From Acuticoccus kalidii (lineage in GTDB: Bacteria; Pseudomonadota; Alphaproteobacteria; Rhizobiales; Amorphaceae), in NCBI RefSeq assembly GCF_021556395.1, contig NZ_JAKGCS010000017.1, forward strand, positions 248,001 through 312,000: a stretch of DNA of 64,000 bases, written 5' to 3'. Below, in pieces: positions 1 to 7,887 of this stretch. How positions within the stretch are numbered: position 1 is the first letter of the stretch; every line of letters starts with the position of its first letter. Position numbers and translations under genes: made by a program. Under the pieces are notes generated by a model. That model saw only the letters and a list, made by a program, of their open reading frames with translations. It ran no database searches and had not been told where the DNA came from.

Positions 1-348
1 CGCCTGATCGGCATCGGCCGGGAGGCGGCGAGCTTCACCACCATCGGCATGTTGCTGGGCGTCGCCTTCGGCGGCGGCCTCCTGATCCGGGAGGCGCGGC
101 GGGGCAATATCCCACCGCGTCAGATCTTCCTGTCCTGCGTCTTCATGGGGCTGGCGCACGGGATCATCGAGGACACCATCGTGGTGGTGGCCGCGGGGGC
201 GGATCTCGTCAGCGTCCTCTTCGGGCGTATCGTCTTTGCCGGGGTGGCGACGGCGCTGATCGGCCTGTCCCTCGCGGCCACCTCTGACGCGACGTTCTAC
301 CGCCGCCTGTTCCGCGTCCGCCCCAGCGCCGGCGAGGCCAATTCGTGA
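1..348 (+). CDS. Nucleoside-recognition (GATE) domain membrane protein, 5' truncated
   Basis: The reading frame is open from the first base of the window, so only the C-terminal ~115 residues are present. They contain hydrophobic membrane segments, an early 'GIGREA' and 'GGGLLIREA' pattern, and the 'AHGIIEDTIVV' stretch that I associate with the GATE/nucleoside-recognition membrane family (YjiH/SpmA-like). The transported substrate is unknown for most of these proteins. It ends shortly before the convergent iron-transport ATPase gene and has no visible functional link to it. The internal ATG at 49 lies within the conserved region and is not the likely start. Confidence 0.65.
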   Translation, partial: RLIGIGREAASFTTIGMLLGVAFGGGLLIREARRGNIPPRQIFLSCVFMGLAHGIIEDTIVVVAAGADLVSVLFGRIVFAGVATALIGLSLAATSDATFYRRLFRVRPSAGEANS

Positions 349-405
349 GGCTGGACCCGCGCGCCGCCGCGTGATGGCGGGTTCGGCGCGGGGCCGGATG
401 GCGGT

Positions 406-1212
406 TCAGGAGTCCTCCCGCTCGGCGCGGGTGAGCGGGAGGATCAGCGGGCGGCCGTCGACCGGACTCGGAACGACCATCGCCTTCACCGCGAAGACCT
501 CTTCGATCAGCGCCGGCGTCACGATCGCGTCGGGCGGACCCGCGGTGACGACGGCTCCATCCTTCAAGACGATCAGATGCGCGGCATAGCGGGCCGCCTG
601 GTTGATGTCGTGGATCGCCGCGACCACCGTGGTCCCTTCCTCGCGCACGAGAGCGCCGGCGAGTTCCAGGATGTCGAGCTGGTGGGGAAGGTCCAGGTAG
701 GTTGTCGGCTCGTCGAGGAGGAGGATGCCGGTCTCTTGCGCCAGCACCATCGCCACAAACGCGCGCTGCCGCTGCCCGCCGGATAGCGTGTCGAGTGGGC
801 GATCGGCGAGCGCCTCGAGCTTCGTCAGGCGCAGGGCACGGGCGCAGGCGGCTTCGTCTGCGCGGTTCCAGCGTCCGAAGAGGCTGCGGTGCGGATAGCG
901 TCCCTCCTGGACCAACTCCGACACCGTCATGCCCTCCGGCGCGCTGGCGCCCTGGAAGAGGATGCCGACCCGCCGCGCCGCCTCCCGCGGTCCGATCGTC
1001 GCGAGCGCCCGGCCGTCGAGCAGGATCTGGCCCGAGGACAGGGATTGCAGTCGGGCAAGGGCCCGCAACAGGGTGGACTTTCCAGAACCGTTCGGACCGA
1101 TCAGAGCGGTGAACGCGCCACGCGGCACGTTGAGGTCGAGGCCGTCGATCACGGCCCGGTCCCGGTAGCCGATGGAGGCCCCGCGTGCGCTGAGCGCCGG
1201 ATCAGACGGCAT
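406..1212 (-). CDS. Iron-siderophore ABC transporter, ATP-binding protein (FecE/FhuC type)
   Basis: 268 residues, the usual length for the ATPase of a FecBCDE/FhuBCD importer. Walker A GPNGSGKST lies at about 39-47, the signature LSGGQ at 143-147 and Walker B ILLLDEPT at 163-170, followed by the D-loop and a switch histidine in 'AAIHDINQA'. It would power cytoplasmic-membrane uptake of a ferric siderophore through the two permeases coded just upstream. Its start overlaps the end of the second permease gene by 11 bases, showing translational coupling. It is the last gene of the siderophore operon. Confidence 0.93.
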   Translation of the reverse strand: MPSDPALSARGASIGYRDRAVIDGLDLNVPRGAFTALIGPNGSGKSTLLRALARLQSLSSGQILLDGRALATIGPREAARRVGILFQGASAPEGMTVSELVQEGRYPHRSLFGRWNRADEAACARALRLTKLEALADRPLDTLSGGQRQRAFVAMVLAQETGILLLDEPTTYLDLPHQLDILELAGALVREEGTTVVAAIHDINQAARYAAHLIVLKDGAVVTAGPPDAIVTPALIEEVFAVKAMVVPSPVDGRPLILPLTRAEREDS

Positions 1213-2176
1213 CGCGGCGTCTCCACAGCAAGAGGGCGAAGAATGGGGCGCCGATGAGCGTCGTCACGATTCCCGCCGGGAGATTCGCCGGCGAGAGCGC
1301 AAGGCGCCCGACGAGATCGGCGGCAAGGACCAGCGCCGCGCCTGAGAGCGCGGCCAGCGGCAAGACATGGCGGCTGCGTCGGCCGCCGATGCGCCGTGCA
1401 AGGTGCGGCGCGATGAGGCCGACGAAGCCGATGAGCCCCGCCGCGGCCACCGCCGCCGCCGAGATCAACGCCATCGCCAGGATCATCGCGGCGCTGGTCG
1501 GTTCGACCCGCTGACCGAGCGCTCGCGCCGCGTCCGCTCCGAGCGTGAGGACGTCGAGTTCCCGCGCGGCGAGAAGGACGCCGACGACCGGGAGCACGAG
1601 CCACACGGCGAGGACGCGCACCGTCTCCCAATCGGCGCGGTAGAGGCTGCCGGCGAGCCACACTTGCGCCTGCTGGACCGTCGTGACGTCGCCGAATGCG
1701 GAGATGAAGCCGACCCCCGCGCCCGCAAGCGCATTGAGGCCGAGGCCGACGAGGATGATCCTCAAAGACGACGTGCCGTCATTCCAGGCGAGCGCGTAGA
1801 TGGCGGCGGCGGTGATCAGAGCGCCCGCGAAGGCGGCCAGCGGCAGGAGCCGGGCAGGCGGGCTTTCGATCTCGACGATCACGATCAGGGCGGCCAGCGC
1901 CGCGCCGCCATTGATGCCGAGTATGCCGGGCTCGGCCAGCGGGTTGCGCATGACGGCCTGCGCGATCGCTCCGCCGGTCCCGAGCGCGGCCCCCACCAGA
2001 ACGGCGAGAATGGCGCGCGGCAACCGCACCTCTTCGACGATGAACGAAGCGACGGGATCGCCCTCGCCCAGGAGGACGCGTGCGATCTCGGCGATGGCGA
2101 TGGGTTCGTCACCGATGGCGACGCTGGCTCCGAAAAGGGCGGCGATCGATGCGGCGAGGACGACGAACGCCATCAT
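1202..2176 (-). CDS. Iron-siderophore ABC transporter permease (FecCD family), second subunit
   Basis: About 324 residues of strongly hydrophobic sequence with the FecCD landmarks: 'RLPRAILAVLVGAALGTGGAIAQAVMRNPLAEPGILGINGGAA' near the N terminus (split here: RLPRA, AVMRNPLAEPG, LGINGG) and 'GLIGFVGLIAPHLARR' toward the C terminus, the cytoplasmic loop that contacts the ATPase. I chose the ATG at 2176 because it forms a 4-base ATGA overlap with the stop codon of the upstream permease; the longer open frame upstream is only the shadow of that gene. It pairs with the other permease as a heterodimer for ferric-siderophore import. Confidence 0.92.
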   Translation of the reverse strand: MMAFVVLAASIAALFGASVAIGDEPIAIAEIARVLLGEGDPVASFIVEEVRLPRAILAVLVGAALGTGGAIAQAVMRNPLAEPGILGINGGAALAALIVIVEIESPPARLLPLAAFAGALITAAAIYALAWNDGTSSLRIILVGLGLNALAGAGVGFISAFGDVTTVQQAQVWLAGSLYRADWETVRVLAVWLVLPVVGVLLAARELDVLTLGADAARALGQRVEPTSAAMILAMALISAAAVAAAGLIGFVGLIAPHLARRIGGRRSRHVLPLAALSGAALVLAADLVGRLALSPANLPAGIVTTLIGAPFFALLLWRRRDAV

Positions 2177-3177
2177 AGCGGGCGGCGCGCGGTGCGAGAG
2201 CGCGCCAAATGAATGAAGAAGGGCGCGCCGATCAGCGCCATCGCGATGCCGACGGGGACGTCCCGGTCCGGCAACACGGCGCGCAGAAGGGCATCGCAGA
2301 ACACCACGACGAAGGCACCGCCGAGCGCCGAGGCCGGGATGATCCATCGATAATCTGTTCCGACGATCAGCCGGGCCGCATGGGGAACGAAGAGGCCGAC
2401 AAAGCCGATCGGCCCCGTGAGAGCGACCGCACCCCCCGCGAGCAACACGACGATCGCCGCGGCCGCGAGACGCCAGACGGCGAGATTCTGTCCGAGCTGC
2501 GCCGCGATCTCCGGGCCGAGGCTGAGCGTCGCGATCTGTCCGCGAAGGAGCAGCGCGCCGGCCAGCCCGACAAGGCCATAGGGCGCGATCGCCATGATGG
2601 TGGCGAGTGAGCGCCCCTCGACGGATCCAATCGACCAGACCCGCACCACATCGAGACTCGCCGTGTCGAAGATCAGGATCGCGGTGGTGAGCGAGCCGAC
2701 AAAGGCCGAGAGGATCGCCCCGGCGAGCGCGAGCTTCAGCGGCGTCGCCCCACCCCGCCCCGCCGATCCGACGGCATAGACGACGATCGCGGCGGCTGCG
2801 GCGCCTGCGAACGCGCACCAGACATAGACCCCCGCCGCGCCTCCATCGACGACGCTCAGCGCCACGACGATCGCCAGCGCCGCGCCCGCATTGATCCCGA
2901 GAATGCCGGGCGATGCGAGCGGATTGTTGGTCACGGCCTGCATGATCGCGCCGGCGACCGCGAACGCACTGCCCGCGATCAGTCCGGCCAGCAATCGCGG
3001 AAAGCGGACGGTCGCGGCGATCAAATGCTCACGCGAGCCGTCAAAGTCGATGATCGCCGCGACGATCGTCTGAAGTGGGAGGGCGATGGTGCCGACGGTC
3101 AGCGACCATGCCGCGCTGACGCAGAGCGCCACAGCGAGGCCGAGGAGCACCAGACGGCGCGAAGCGAGCGTCGACAC
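2173..3177 (-). CDS. Iron-siderophore ABC transporter permease (FecCD family), first subunit
   Basis: About 334 residues, multi-spanning, with 'TVRFPRLLAGLIAGSAF', 'AVTNNPLASPGILGIN' and 'GPIGFVGLFVPHAARL', all typical of FecC/FhuB-half/BtuC permeases. The start is the GTG at 3177, which overlaps the TAG stop of the upstream binding-protein gene by one base; N-terminal residues then read (M)STLASRRLVLLGL followed by the first membrane helix. A longer frame further upstream only overlaps the binding-protein gene and is unlikely. With the next gene it forms the heterodimeric membrane channel of the importer. Confidence 0.92.
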   Translation of the reverse strand: MSTLASRRLVLLGLAVALCVSAAWSLTVGTIALPLQTIVAAIIDFDGSREHLIAATVRFPRLLAGLIAGSAFAVAGAIMQAVTNNPLASPGILGINAGAALAIVVALSVVDGGAAGVYVWCAFAGAAAAAIVVYAVGSAGRGGATPLKLALAGAILSAFVGSLTTAILIFDTASLDVVRVWSIGSVEGRSLATIMAIAPYGLVGLAGALLLRGQIATLSLGPEIAAQLGQNLAVWRLAAAAIVVLLAGGAVALTGPIGFVGLFVPHAARLIVGTDYRWIIPASALGGAFVVVFCDALLRAVLPDRDVPVGIAMALIGAPFFIHLARSRTARRPL

Positions 3178-4118
3178 TAGCCGTCGATCAGGATGCGTTC
3201 GATGTCGTTCAACACCCGATGCGCCGACGCGACACCGGAGAACTCCATCCACGTCCCCACGTCGACGCGGTGGACATTGCCGGACCGAACCGCAGGGAGC
3301 ATTTGCCAAAGCGGATTGGCGAGCACCTCTTCGTGACGCCCGGACGTCGCCGAATCGTTGGCCCCTCCCACGATATAGAGAAGCACGTCTCCCGTGAGCT
3401 GGCCGAGCTCCTCCCAATCGGGCCGCTTGACGGTCTCACCGCCCTCGGACGTCTCCCACGGCGGGCGCTCCACCCCGACATCGGCGAGGATCGCGAACGG
3501 CGCATAGGCGGCGGGAGCGTCGAGATAGACCTGGAAATCCCACGGCGTGATCCGCACCGAGGAGACCGTCACATCCTTCGGCATCCGCTCGGCGATACCG
3601 GCGGCGCGCGCTTCATATTCGGCGAGAAGCGCGGCCGCCGCCGCCTCGCGGCCGGTCGCCTCGGCGAGCTTCGTCTCGTAAGCTTTCCAGTCCTCCAGGG
3701 TGACGAGGACGGTCGGCGCGATGCGTGACAAGATCCGATAGGCCGTCTCGCCCAGCATGCCCGACCCGAGAATGAGATCGGGCTGCAGCGCGACGATCGT
3801 TTCGATGCTCGGCTCGGTGAATGCGCCGAGATCCGTGACGCCCGCTTCGATCGCCTTCGCCTTCAGCGCGGCGTCGCTCATGCCGAAAAGGGGCGCGCCG
3901 ACGACCGGCAGGCCGAGTTCGAGCGCCATGCCGAGACTGTATGTCGGATCGAGGACGACGATGCGCTCGGGGCTCGTCGGAACGCACACGGGCGCGGCGA
4001 TGACGCCGGGACCGTCGACGGTCCGCCCGTCGCACGCGGCGGCAGCACCACCGAAGACGAGCGCCGGAAGGATGCAGAGGACACGCAGGAGCGGGGCGAG
4101 GACGGGATCAATGCGCAC
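3177..4118 (-). CDS. Periplasmic iron-siderophore binding protein (FecB/FhuD type)
   Basis: 313 residues with a cleavable-looking signal peptide (about 1-28, ending 'FGGAAAA'). The mature part has the class III binding-protein pattern: 'PERIVVLDPTYSLGMALELG' at the start of the first lobe, 'ALQPDLILGSG' and 'ADVGVERP', and a C-terminal 'MEFSGVASAHRVLNDIERIL'. It would deliver a ferric siderophore to the permeases coded immediately downstream. It sits between fhuF-like and permease genes in a tight minus-strand operon. The siderophore cannot be told from the sequence. Confidence 0.9.
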   Translation of the reverse strand: MRIDPVLAPLLRVLCILPALVFGGAAAACDGRTVDGPGVIAAPVCVPTSPERIVVLDPTYSLGMALELGLPVVGAPLFGMSDAALKAKAIEAGVTDLGAFTEPSIETIVALQPDLILGSGMLGETAYRILSRIAPTVLVTLEDWKAYETKLAEATGREAAAAALLAEYEARAAGIAERMPKDVTVSSVRITPWDFQVYLDAPAAYAPFAILADVGVERPPWETSEGGETVKRPDWEELGQLTGDVLLYIVGGANDSATSGRHEEVLANPLWQMLPAVRSGNVHRVDVGTWMEFSGVASAHRVLNDIERILIDG

Positions 4119-4142
4119 GTCTATGTCTCACGATGAAGGGGC

Positions 4143-5048
4143 TCATGGATGGGCCGGCGGGTCGAGGCCGAGGCTCTGGCGCAGCTTCGTTTCGATCGCG
4201 CGGCGCTGCTCGTCCGGTTTCTTCAACACGCAGAGCGTGCACAGTTCGCCGTCTTCGGCGGTGTAGAAGCGACAGCATCCGCCGCGCGAGCGAACCGTGC
4301 GGGACGCGAGGACACGCGCGGCGTCGGACGGGTCCGACACCGAGACGGTGAGATAGTGAAGCTCTTTGTTGGCGAGCGGCGATTGCGGCGTCTTGAGCAC
4401 CGCGAGCGCGGCGTCACATGCGCGGGCTTCCTCGCCGAGCCGGCGCCCGGCCTCGAGGAAGGTCGCGGCGACGGAATCGGCGACGAGGCGCCACATCGCG
4501 GAGGGCGACAGGCGTGTCATGTCGTTCAATGACGCGATCAGCGGGGCGAAATGGTCTTCGATCTCGATCCGCATCCGGTCGAGAAGGCCGGCTTGCGAGG
4601 CAACCTTGTGGGCGTCGGGATGGTCGTCCTCGCGATCGGTCCAGTAGGCGCCATCGAAGCGAAAGGCCAGATCGTCGACGACGACGGTCCGTCCACCGCG
4701 CTCGATCTCGCGCCGGCCGATCCGCAGCCTCGTCCGCGTCGGACAAAGGTCCGGGAGCCGGCCCGCGACGAGCACCGGGACGACCGAGGCGATCGACACC
4801 TGGGAGGCGTAGGACAGGATGAGGTAGGCGGCGCGGCCCATGCGATCGGGCGGCTTCGGACCGCCGACGATGCCGAGCGCCCGTTCAAGAAACGGCCGGT
4901 CCTCGAAGGTCTCCGCCGCGGTGCGAAACCCCTCGGCGGCCGGTCCCACCTCGAGGCGTGGCCGCTCGAAGTGGGCCGCCATCGCCGCGAAGGTGACCGC
5001 CAGCGGGTGCGCGGCGCTGTTGGCATCGTTGCAGTCAGCAACCGTCAT
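4143..5048 (-). CDS. fhuF: Siderophore-iron reductase, FhuF family
   Basis: 301 residues. The C-terminal end holds the diagnostic FhuF [2Fe-2S] motif: C258-C259-x10-C270-x2-C273 ('GGCCRFY...GELCTLCVLK'). The family reduces ferric siderophores in the cytoplasm so that iron is released. The N-terminal region ('AYLILSYASQVSIASVVPVLVAGRLPDL') matches the usual all-helical ligand-pocket part. It lies between the TonB receptor and the binding-protein gene, so the operon codes a full path from outer-membrane uptake to cytoplasmic iron release. Confidence 0.88.
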   Translation of the reverse strand: MTVADCNDANSAAHPLAVTFAAMAAHFERPRLEVGPAAEGFRTAAETFEDRPFLERALGIVGGPKPPDRMGRAAYLILSYASQVSIASVVPVLVAGRLPDLCPTRTRLRIGRREIERGGRTVVVDDLAFRFDGAYWTDREDDHPDAHKVASQAGLLDRMRIEIEDHFAPLIASLNDMTRLSPSAMWRLVADSVAATFLEAGRRLGEEARACDAALAVLKTPQSPLANKELHYLTVSVSDPSDAARVLASRTVRSRGGCCRFYTAEDGELCTLCVLKKPDEQRRAIETKLRQSLGLDPPAHP

Positions 5049-5074
5049 GGCGGCTCTCCGTCACCGCGCACGCC

Positions 5075-7333
5075 TCAAAAGCGGAGCGTGCCGCGCAGAC
5101 CGAACTCCCGTCCCTCGCCGATGGTGGCGAACGTGTTTCCGGCGCCGATGCTGGTCAGATACTCTTCGTTGAAGAGGTTGCGCACGTAGCCGGAAATGCG
5201 GGCCGGACCATATTCGTAGCCGAGCTGGGCGTTCACCAGCGTGTACGAGTCGACATAACGATCGTTCGTCAGATCGTCGTCGGAATAGAAGCCGTCAGTG
5301 AAGGTGACGTCGGCCGCGGCGTAAAGGCCGCTATGGTGCTTCACGATACCGCCGACGGTAAACGTCACGGCCGGCGCACCGGGGAAGGCGTTGCCCGAGA
5401 TGTCGACTTCGGCGTTGTCCACGACGACCACGGCCTTGTCATATTCGGTGTGGAGGAGACCGAGAGAGCCGAACACCTCCACATATTCGAGCGGCCGGTA
5501 ATGCAGCTCGAACTCGGCGCCATAGGCGTGGCTGTCCGCAGCGTTGCGCACGATCGTCTGGCCAGGAAAGGCCGGGTTATAGGTGGGCACCTGTTGATCG
5601 CGATAATCGTAGTAGAAGCCGTTGGCGTTGAACTGGAGCCTGTCGTTCAGCCAGCGCGAGCGATAGGCAAGCTCGTAGGCCCACAGATATTCCGGATCGA
5701 CTTCGTTGATGTCGGCGCGTCCGGCTACGGCCTCGGAGAAGCCGGCGCGATAGCCGCGGCTGACCGTGGCGGCGATGGTGTGGCCCTCGAAGACGTCGAA
5801 GGCGAGGCCGATCTTCGGAAGCACCACCGGGTTGCCGACCGAATTGTCTTCGTCGAGCGAGCCATAAGCGGGCGTGGGCACGCAGCCGATCGCCTGGCAT
5901 GTCCCGATATTCACGGCGGTCTGATCGAAATCGAGCGCCTGGCCGGTGAGCTTCGAGCCGACCTCTTCATAGAGCACACGGCCGCCGCCGATCAGGGTCA
6001 GGCGGTCGAAGAGCGTATAGCGCGCCTCGCCATAGGCCGCGATGGTGGAGTTGGTGAACCGGCCCTCGAGATCCTGCACCGTCACGTTCGGCAGACCGAA
6101 GACGGCCGATGTCGGCAGGCCGAGGCCCGGCACCGTGTCGGCCGTGATGTGCGAGGACGTATCGTTGCGCTGGTAGCTCCCGTAGATGCCGAAGAGACCC
6201 GAGAGGGGGACGTCCGGGTTCTCGTAGGCGATGTTCACGTCCTGGGCGAAGGTGTGGATGTCGCGCGTATCCCCCCGGGCGAAAGTGGACCCCTCCGGCG
6301 AACGGATCGACACACGCGTGTCGACGAAGGAGCTGAGGGAGCTCAGCGTGAAGTGCTCGAGAAACGTGTACTCGATATCGGCGACATAGCGGTTGACGTT
6401 GGTGTCGCGCAGCTCCGCGGCCGTACCCGTCGGATCGTCGTAGACCCGAGCGAAAAAGTCCGGTCCGGTGACGGCGTCCCAACCGGGCTTATCGTGCGTA
6501 TGGCTGATCGAGAAGACCGCGCGAAGGCCCGGCAGCGCCGCCGGCGTGACGAGCAGCTTGCCGCGTATCTCCTGGAACTCCTCCTCGCCGAGCGAGGCGA
6601 AGCGCGGGTCGACGAAGTCGATGTCTTTCGTCTTCTTGAAAGACTGGGCGGCGACCCTCACGGCGACCTGGTCGGCAATGACCGGCACGTTGGCGACGAC
6701 GGCGCCGGAAAGATAATCGTTGTTGCCGGCCTCGCCCTCCAGGATCAGCTCGGGCGTATAGACCGGGTCTTTCGTGTTGATGATGACCGCACCGCCGAGA
6801 GCGTTCGGCCCCTGCAACGTGGATTGCGGGCCGCGATAGACCTCGATCTGCTCGACGTCCCAGATGCCGCGGCTGCCGCGGCGTGTCGCCTCGACGCCTT
6901 GGATGGCCCCGTCGACGGACACCTGGACGATGGGCGATGAACGCGCGCTGGGCTGCGTCACACCTTCGGCATTGAGGCCGCGGATCGAGATATTGGCGTT
7001 CCCCTGACCGCTCGGCAGGGCGCGCACGTTCGCGATCAGATTGAGAGCCTGGTTGAGGTCGTCGATCGGCAGATCGTCGATCTCCTCGCTGGTGACGACG
7101 CCGACGCTCGAATAGGTCTCCGACTGGTCGCGGGCCACCTTTTCGCCGGTGACGACGATTTCCTGCAGCACGATGACGCCGTCGGAAACGATTGTTCCGT
7201 CGTCCGACGAGACCACCACGGGGTCTTGCGCAGAGGTGGGCGCGGTGAGGAGCATCAGGAGGCCGACGCTCGCGATGGAGGCGGATTTTAACGCTCCATT
7301 CGTCCCTGCACGACGCGTCACATTCGTCCCCAT
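5075..7333 (-). CDS. TonB-dependent siderophore receptor
   Basis: About 752 residues from the chosen ATG at 7333, which has GGAG five bases upstream; a start 108 bases earlier lacks a ribosome site and would precede the signal peptide with odd residues. Signal peptide about 1-36 ('SVGLLMLLTAPTSAQ'), a TonB-box-like 'LQEIVVTG' soon after, a plug domain with 'NISIRGLN' and 'VEQIEVYRGPQSTLQGPNALGGAVIINTK', then a long beta-barrel ending 'EFGLRGTLRF' with the terminal phenylalanine used for outer-membrane assembly. It is the first gene of the siderophore operon and is transcribed away from the LLM-monooxygenase operon. Confidence 0.94.
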   Translation of the reverse strand: MGTNVTRRAGTNGALKSASIASVGLLMLLTAPTSAQDPVVVSSDDGTIVSDGVIVLQEIVVTGEKVARDQSETYSSVGVVTSEEIDDLPIDDLNQALNLIANVRALPSGQGNANISIRGLNAEGVTQPSARSSPIVQVSVDGAIQGVEATRRGSRGIWDVEQIEVYRGPQSTLQGPNALGGAVIINTKDPVYTPELILEGEAGNNDYLSGAVVANVPVIADQVAVRVAAQSFKKTKDIDFVDPRFASLGEEEFQEIRGKLLVTPAALPGLRAVFSISHTHDKPGWDAVTGPDFFARVYDDPTGTAAELRDTNVNRYVADIEYTFLEHFTLSSLSSFVDTRVSIRSPEGSTFARGDTRDIHTFAQDVNIAYENPDVPLSGLFGIYGSYQRNDTSSHITADTVPGLGLPTSAVFGLPNVTVQDLEGRFTNSTIAAYGEARYTLFDRLTLIGGGRVLYEEVGSKLTGQALDFDQTAVNIGTCQAIGCVPTPAYGSLDEDNSVGNPVVLPKIGLAFDVFEGHTIAATVSRGYRAGFSEAVAGRADINEVDPEYLWAYELAYRSRWLNDRLQFNANGFYYDYRDQQVPTYNPAFPGQTIVRNAADSHAYGAEFELHYRPLEYVEVFGSLGLLHTEYDKAVVVVDNAEVDISGNAFPGAPAVTFTVGGIVKHHSGLYAAADVTFTDGFYSDDDLTNDRYVDSYTLVNAQLGYEYGPARISGYVRNLFNEEYLTSIGAGNTFATIGEGREFGLRGTLRF

Positions 7334-7487
7334 ATCGGCTCCAACCTCGTTCGCACGTCTCGACGACGGCGCTGTCAACGTCCCCCTATGCCTGCAATGA
7401 GCGCGTTCGACCCACAACGCGCGAGGATAATTCAACGCCATTTCATCGGGTGTGTAGAGATATACTGTGTCTCTGTTGCATCAAGGC

Positions 7488-7563
7488 AAAATAATTCTAG
7501 GAATCCGATGAATTTGTTTTGGTCTCGCTCAAGATCAACAATGTGAATTGAATAATTCTAGCA
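7488..7563. promoter_or_regulatory. Candidate iron-responsive operator pair upstream of the TonB receptor
   Basis: Two copies of the 9-mer ATAATTCTA, at 7491-7499 and 7552-7560, lie about 61 bases apart, 155-230 bases upstream of the receptor start. The second sits in TTGAATAATTCTAG, which contains the palindrome GAAT-A-ATTC. The shape (GAA-N3-TTC with flanking A/T) resembles the Irr box (ICE) consensus of alphaproteobacteria as I remember it; that assignment is inference. The neighbouring genes are all iron-uptake genes, which fits iron control. Confidence 0.4.
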
Positions 7564-7787
7564 ATAAACTGCGGTGGCCGCGGAGAGGGGGCTGTCCGCC
7601 GCCGGAATGCCGGCCGGGCAGTGCCATCGGCTGACGGGCTGGCGGCGAGCCCCGTTCGGTCGCTCCGCCGCGCAAAGCGGTTGGCTTCGCGGCGAGACAT
7701 GCATTCATCGCGACGCATCTCCTGCCGATCGTGATCTGAAATTTGCCCGGAACGCCTAGCGATTCGGCCGAAAATGCGCTGCGATCC

Positions 7788-7840
7788 GCATGAATCCCTA
7801 TAATCCCTATTGATTCAATCGGAATTATAGGGATTCATGC
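7788..7840. repeat. Perfect 17-bp inverted repeat with structured loop
   Basis: The arm GCATGAATCCCTATAAT (7788-7804) is repeated exactly in reverse complement at 7824-7840, with a 19-base loop. The loop itself carries the palindrome ATTGA-T-TCAAT (7810-7820), and the left arm runs into two tandem copies of AATCCCTAT (7793-7801 and 7802-7810). It ends 47 bases before the monooxygenase start. It could be an operator for a dimeric or tetrameric regulator, or a leader hairpin; there is no T-run of the kind expected of a terminator. Confidence 0.85.
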
Positions 7841-7887
7841 GTGAGGAACCACTCATCGTGGTGACGATCGCAATTTGAGGAGGGCAT

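Larger units (their letters stand above)
7334..7887. other. Divergent intergenic region between the siderophore and LLM-monooxygenase operons
   Basis: 554 bases without a supportable gene. It is richer in A and T than its surroundings at 7480-7570 and 7785-7840. It holds two ATAATTCTA-containing motifs near 7488-7504 and 7546-7563 on the receptor side and a perfect long inverted repeat at 7788-7840 on the monooxygenase side; both are described separately. Small open frames here have no ribosome sites or recognisable content. Confidence 0.8.

Noticed and set aside
7497-7718. Small minus-strand frame in the iron/LLM intergenic region
   Set aside because: No ribosome site, biased composition and it overlaps candidate operators.
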